Shown here: piece by piece, positions 60,801 through 64,000 of the stretch
Layout: each line of letters begins with the position of its first letter
Position numbering within the stretch: position 1 is the first letter of the stretch
DNA from: Rhynchopus euleeides
Taxonomy: Eukaryota > Euglenozoa > Diplonemea > Diplonemida > Diplonemidae
NCBI GenBank assembly: GCA_963210315.1
Contig: OY723274.1
Span: 930,001-994,000 of the forward strand
Length of the DNA: 64,000 nucleotides
Direction: 5' to 3'
Program-made: the position numbers and the translations under genes
The notes under the pieces: generated by a model
What the model was told of the DNA's origin: nothing
Database searches by the model: none
What the model saw: the letters and a program-made list of their open reading frames with translations, nothing else

Positions 60801-62479
60801 AGTCCCCCACAAAACCCCCCAAACCCCAAAGTACCCTGCTGGAGGCACTCAAAACCTCCCACACCAACATCGACCCCACGAACCCGAATAGGGGCGACGG
60901 AGTGAAAGCCAGGGTTCTCCTCTGACTTCACGTAGCCCATCTCAAAACGACATGATGCGGTATCGGCAATACGGCGGGCTTTCATCAACAGGTTCAGGAT
61001 GTGTTTGGCGTGTGAGAAACCCTTGCGCCATGCTCCGATCACCGCTGTGTTATCGACACCGACCCTCCATCGTACACCTTGCATGTGCATGTCTTCGCAA
61101 ATGTGCATCACCATGCGGTAGAACGCGTACATCTCTAAGACGGCGATGTCTTCATGTAGCCAGTTTTCGGTGAAGAGCCCCCATCGTGTGATCGTCTTTC
61201 CATCTCTGTTCACGATGAAGCACCATCCCGTGAGGCTGGCATCTGTATGTGCCGTGCCCCTATCTGTGGGTGGAGGACTCCATATACGCCAGGGGTTCTG
61301 CAGAAGTTGTCCCAGCGAGTCTTGCATCGAGGCTCGTACGTTCAATGGAAGGGTGACTTCTCTCGACCAGCTTTCGTAACTAAGGACGCCGTCCTTGCTG
61401 ACTTCTGACATCCAGCTGAGCAAGCTGGCCTGCTCGTACAAGTGGAGCTGAAGAGCATACACCCGCCAGAGAATGAGTCCGCACATTCTCCACCAGAATC
61501 GAAGTGGCATTGCGGCTTCGAGCATACTTATCTGAAGAGATCCCTTTAGTTTCTCGACCCAGGCGGGATCCATCTTCCATCTCTTGTGTATGCAGTCGAA
61601 GTGTAGACCGAGCATTGTACCCTGTCGGCTGATCGGCGAGGTATCCCCAATGATAACCCCGTATCGTGCACATATCGCTTCGAAGTTAGATTTCACCCGA
61701 TTGAGAATCTCCGCGGAATCAGCGACGAAGACGGTGTTATCCAGCCAAGAGATGTGTTCAGCCTGCGTGTTGGCAACAGCCTCTGCTCCCAGACATCTCG
61801 TAACAGCTTGACCCAGCTGTGGTGAAGCTCTGTATCCCATGGCTAGACGTGTCATCCACAAGATTGCGTTGTTGCACCGGAAGGCGAAGAATGGTCGGGC
61901 TGCAGGCTCGATATTGAACTGAAAAAACCAGCTCTTGAAATCAAACTCGCAAAAAAAGGCGCCGCTTAATACCGTGTCTACGATCATTGTATAAGAGGGG
62001 AACTGGCAGGGCGGTAGCTTGATGTGAGCCATGGCCTGATTCAGACGTTGGCATGCCAGAATGAAACGTAGTTCGCCTGGTTTCCTTTTCGGTACACAAA
62101 AAGCCGAGTGCAAACAGCATCCCTTGCGGGACCTCGGAGCCTTCTCTGCAAATGAGCCACTGAGCAGCTGTTCAGTGCATGCGCCCAACTTTGCGTTTCT
62201 AGGTCCGGCGCCGGCCGTACCCTCCCACCTGGCGTGCTTGGAGATAAAGGCATGAGAAATCCATATAAAATTCTCCTGCAGGTGGGGAAAGTCCTTCAGA
62301 AGGAGTTCGCTGTTTAAGGGGAGTGATGGTGCCCCCGCGATTTTACCCTCATAACTTGCTCTGGGTATCCTCGTGGATCCATCGATGTCCCACCAGGACC
62401 AGTCGTAGTCATAGTGTTGTAAGACCTCCCAGAGATGTTGTAACGGGCTTTTGCTCGAGATCGTAGTTGTTTTTGACAT
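60575..62479 (-). CDS. Reverse transcriptase/RNase H of a DIRS-like element
   Basis: The first ATG after the minisatellite is at 62479 (MSKTTTISSK); the same frame is open upstream through the minisatellite and beyond. The RT part has PKRKPGELRFILACQRLN, motif A FCEFDFKSWFFQF, motif B MGYRASPQLGQAV and motif C as WLDN in place of the usual Y-x-D-D. RNase H follows with AHTDASLTG, VLEMYAFY and VGVDNTAVIG, and ends near VKSEENP. The remaining 110 codons come from the adjoining repeat and are unlikely to belong. RT and RNase H of this kind copy element RNA in DIRS-like retrotransposons. The altered motif C and the cut C terminus suggest a damaged copy. Confidence 0.75.
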   Translation of the reverse strand: MSKTTTISSKSPLQHLWEVLQHYDYDWSWWDIDGSTRIPRASYEGKIAGAPSLPLNSELLLKDFPHLQENFIWISHAFISKHARWEGTAGAGPRNAKLGACTEQLLSGSFAEKAPRSRKGCCLHSAFCVPKRKPGELRFILACQRLNQAMAHIKLPPCQFPSYTMIVDTVLSGAFFCEFDFKSWFFQFNIEPAARPFFAFRCNNAILWMTRLAMGYRASPQLGQAVTRCLGAEAVANTQAEHISWLDNTVFVADSAEILNRVKSNFEAICARYGVIIGDTSPISRQGTMLGLHFDCIHKRWKMDPAWVEKLKGSLQISMLEAAMPLRFWWRMCGLILWRVYALQLHLYEQASLLSWMSEVSKDGVLSYESWSREVTLPLNVRASMQDSLGQLLQNPWRIWSPPPTDRGTAHTDASLTGWCFIVNRDGKTITRWGLFTENWLHEDIAVLEMYAFYRMVMHICEDMHMQGVRWRVGVDNTAVIGAWRKGFSHAKHILNLLMKARRIADTASCRFEMGYVKSEENPGFHSVAPIRVRGVDVGVGGFECLQQGTLGFGGFCGGLNTHRNPKGGFKEVQPPFFPTRIPHWNEVIMVLGCPDGILGTQSHPEKWCNFTNFCSAKCYISVTAGNFGSLGQN

Positions 62480-63015
62480 GTGCGGCTCTCGACGCTTGTT
62501 TTGTGTAGATGACGCCAGCTCGGATGCTTGGAGGGTGGACAGTGACGGCTCTCGACGTTTGTCATGTGTAAGTATTTTGGCTGTGGATGTAAGCGGCTCG
62601 CGACGCCCATCCTGTGTAAAGCCGGTGGTTGCACGGTTTGACAGTGACGGCTCGCGACGTTTGTCTTGTGTAATGGTGTCGGCTGTGGATGTAAGCGGCT
62701 CGCGACGCCCATCCTGTGTAAAGCCGGTGATTGTATGTTTTGACAGTGACGGCTCGCGACGTTTGTCTTGTGTAATTGTGTCGGTTGTGGATGTAAGCGG
62801 CTCGCGACGCCCATCCTGTGTAAGACCGATAGTTGAGTGGTTAGACAGTGACGGCTCGCGACGTTTGTCTTGTGTAATTGCTCTGGCTGTGGATGTATGC
62901 GGCTCGCGACGCCCATCCTGTGTAAAACCAGTGTTTTCATGCTCAGACAGTGACGGCTCGCGACGTTTGTCTTGTGTATTCTTCCCGCTCGAAGATAGTT
63001 GCGGCTCTCGACGCT
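62480..63015 (-). repeat. In-frame minisatellite, 51-bp unit, 102-bp higher-order period
   Basis: Eleven RREP motifs recur about every 51 bp, alternating TQDKRREPSLS and TQDGRREPLTS types, so the true period is 34 codons. The reading frame is kept throughout and is the RT frame. It lies exactly between the recombinase stop and the first RT ATG. Confidence 0.9.
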
Positions 63016-63024
63016 CCTCTTGTA

Positions 63025-64000
63025 TTACTGCAGGAGGGGCGTCGACAAGGCAGTGTCCTTGACGGGCTCCCACAGGCCCCGCCGAAGGTACCCCCGGGTG
63101 ACCTGCACACTCCTGTGTCGGGCCAGTGCCTGTGCCGCCTCCTCGCCTCGCGACTCCGCGACTGCATTGAGGCTGGAATGCCTGATCAACTGTGTGGTAA
63201 CACAGAGATTCTCTTTCAGGTACTCGTTGTATGCAGTGTAGGTGAGGTTGCCAAAGACCGGAGCTTGCTCCGCAAGACGTTGACTCTCGAACCACTCGAG
63301 GAAGATGAGGGATAGACGACCCTCTTTGGGTAGGAGAAGTGACTGACCCGAGCCCCTGCTGTCCGTCTTCCCCCTCACGAAGGTGACCATGAAGAAGTCG
63401 GGAGGGGAGTCGGCCCGGTGTAGTTGAATGTGAGCCCCCCTGAGCCTCTCGAGGTCGACCCAGCGGGACCCGGTCGCCATCTGCAGTGCCAGCGCAGCTC
63501 TGAGAGTGCCAGACGCCTTGGACAAGGCCTCCAGCACCGTCTCGAGGGCAGGCACACTCTCCATCTTGCGCTCGTGCCTCTCGAAGACCTGGAGCTGCCC
63601 GCTGATGGCCCGCCCCATGGCGTCGTGGGCCGACCTCAGCGACTGCGTGTAGTACGTGAGGTACTGCAGGGCAGACTGGGGCTGAATCTGTTGCCGGCGT
63701 AGCAGCAGTTGGACCCACAGATGGAAGCACTCCTCCCTCGAGAGGCTCGGGTCCATCACCTGCACCTTGTGACGGAAGGCCTCGGCGCGGCGGATCACAG
63801 AGAGGAAAGATGCAGAACCCCTGTAGCACTGTGCTTGAGTGCGCCAGGTGGCGCGCTTGAGGGTCACCAGCTGCGCCGGCGTGATCTCCTCTGGCTGTCT
63901 GATGGAACCCTGGGACAGCTGCTCCTCCCAAATGCGGAGGCTGGGATGATTCGAAGTCGGAAGAGGAGCTGCTGCGTGCGTATCCCGAAGAGGAAGGGTC
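63025..64000 (-). CDS. Tyrosine recombinase, N terminus beyond window
   Basis: The frame enters at the window end (LPTSNHPSLRIWEEQ) and stops with TAA at 63025-63027. Domain features in order: a helical N-terminal part (FHLWVQLLLRRQQI), ALQMATGSRWVDLERL with the first catalytic Arg, a beta region (FFMVTFVRGKTDSRG) with a candidate Lys, TTQLIRHSSLNAVAES with the second Arg, and ARHRSVQVTRGYL with the His and the nucleophilic Tyr. This is the box order of tyrosine recombinases in DIRS- and Crypton-type elements. The RT frame overlaps it in the -1 register, so recombinase and RT could be joined by a -1 shift, although no classical slippery site was found. Confidence 0.8.
   Translation of the reverse strand, partial: TLPLRDTHAAAPLPTSNHPSLRIWEEQLSQGSIRQPEEITPAQLVTLKRATWRTQAQCYRGSASFLSVIRRAEAFRHKVQVMDPSLSREECFHLWVQLLLRRQQIQPQSALQYLTYYTQSLRSAHDAMGRAISGQLQVFERHERKMESVPALETVLEALSKASGTLRAALALQMATGSRWVDLERLRGAHIQLHRADSPPDFFMVTFVRGKTDSRGSGQSLLLPKEGRLSLIFLEWFESQRLAEQAPVFGNLTYTAYNEYLKENLCVTTQLIRHSSLNAVAESRGEEAAQALARHRSVQVTRGYLRRGLWEPVKDTALSTPLLQ

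Larger units (their letters stand above)
60905..64000 (-). mobile_element. Tyrosine-recombinase retroelement, recombinase before RT, cut by the window end
   Basis: On the minus strand, a tyrosine recombinase frame (from beyond 64000 to 63025) is followed by an in-frame minisatellite (62480-63015) and an RT/RNase H frame. In DIRS-type elements the usual order is RT, RNase H, then recombinase. The RNase H coding stops at a SEENP motif near 60910, and from there the frame runs into unrelated repeats, so the 3' end seems broken. The other end is outside the window. Confidence 0.75.

Overview
This window looks like nuclear DNA of a GC-rich, transposon-rich unicellular eukaryote, perhaps an algal or alveolate protist; the species is a guess. 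The evidence is: two genes with clear GT-AG introns of 175-267 bp (a UBC9-type SUMO-conjugating enzyme and a membrane receptor with a cyclase-like domain), a bromodomain protein, a PrimPol homologue, non-LTR and tyrosine-recombinase retroelements, very long G/C homopolymers and many CA, GA and TC microsatellites. No bacterial operons, ribosome binding sites, rRNA or tRNA genes were seen.

Layout. 1-2050: a repeat block with composite hairpin repeats and a short palindromic array. 2049-4397: DNA transposon(s) with CACGGTGGACTCC ends and clustered palindromes, carrying two minus-strand reading frames. 4856-7441: an apparently intact DNA transposon with about 195-bp terminal inverted repeats and a 705-residue transposase-like protein ending in a SAP-like domain. 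7450-14700: mostly gene-free, with a second copy of the composite repeat block (12.88-13.53 kb) and a small MITE. 14.7-21.5 kb: three unrecognised minus-strand genes. 21.5-31.6 kb: gene-free, with a 1.07-kb foldback element, a third composite repeat and a short CACGG-ended palindromic element. 31.6-39.3 kb: host genes (cyclase-like receptor, UBC9, 2OG-Fe(II) oxygenase-like protein), all on the minus strand. 41.3-50.1 kb: a long, apparently intact LINE with a coiled-coil ORF1 and a 1910-residue ORF2 (OTU protease, APE-type endonuclease, reverse transcriptase, zinc knuckle, RNase H, Cys-rich tail). 50.4-59.9 kb: a bromodomain protein, a PrimPol-like primase with extra domains and a secreted Cys-rich protein, all minus. 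60.9 kb to the window end: a minus-strand retroelement in which a tyrosine recombinase precedes a reverse transcriptase/RNase H, the two joined by an in-frame minisatellite.

The host genes seem unrelated and show no functional grouping. The most unusual material is mobile: the recombinase-first retroelement, the OTU-bearing LINE, and palindromic elements whose short repeat motif differs from copy to copy while the backbone is kept. The PrimPol homologue, which seems to hold a second degenerate primase-like domain, is the most interesting host gene. Positions of catalytic residues were read by eye from translations; no database search was possible.
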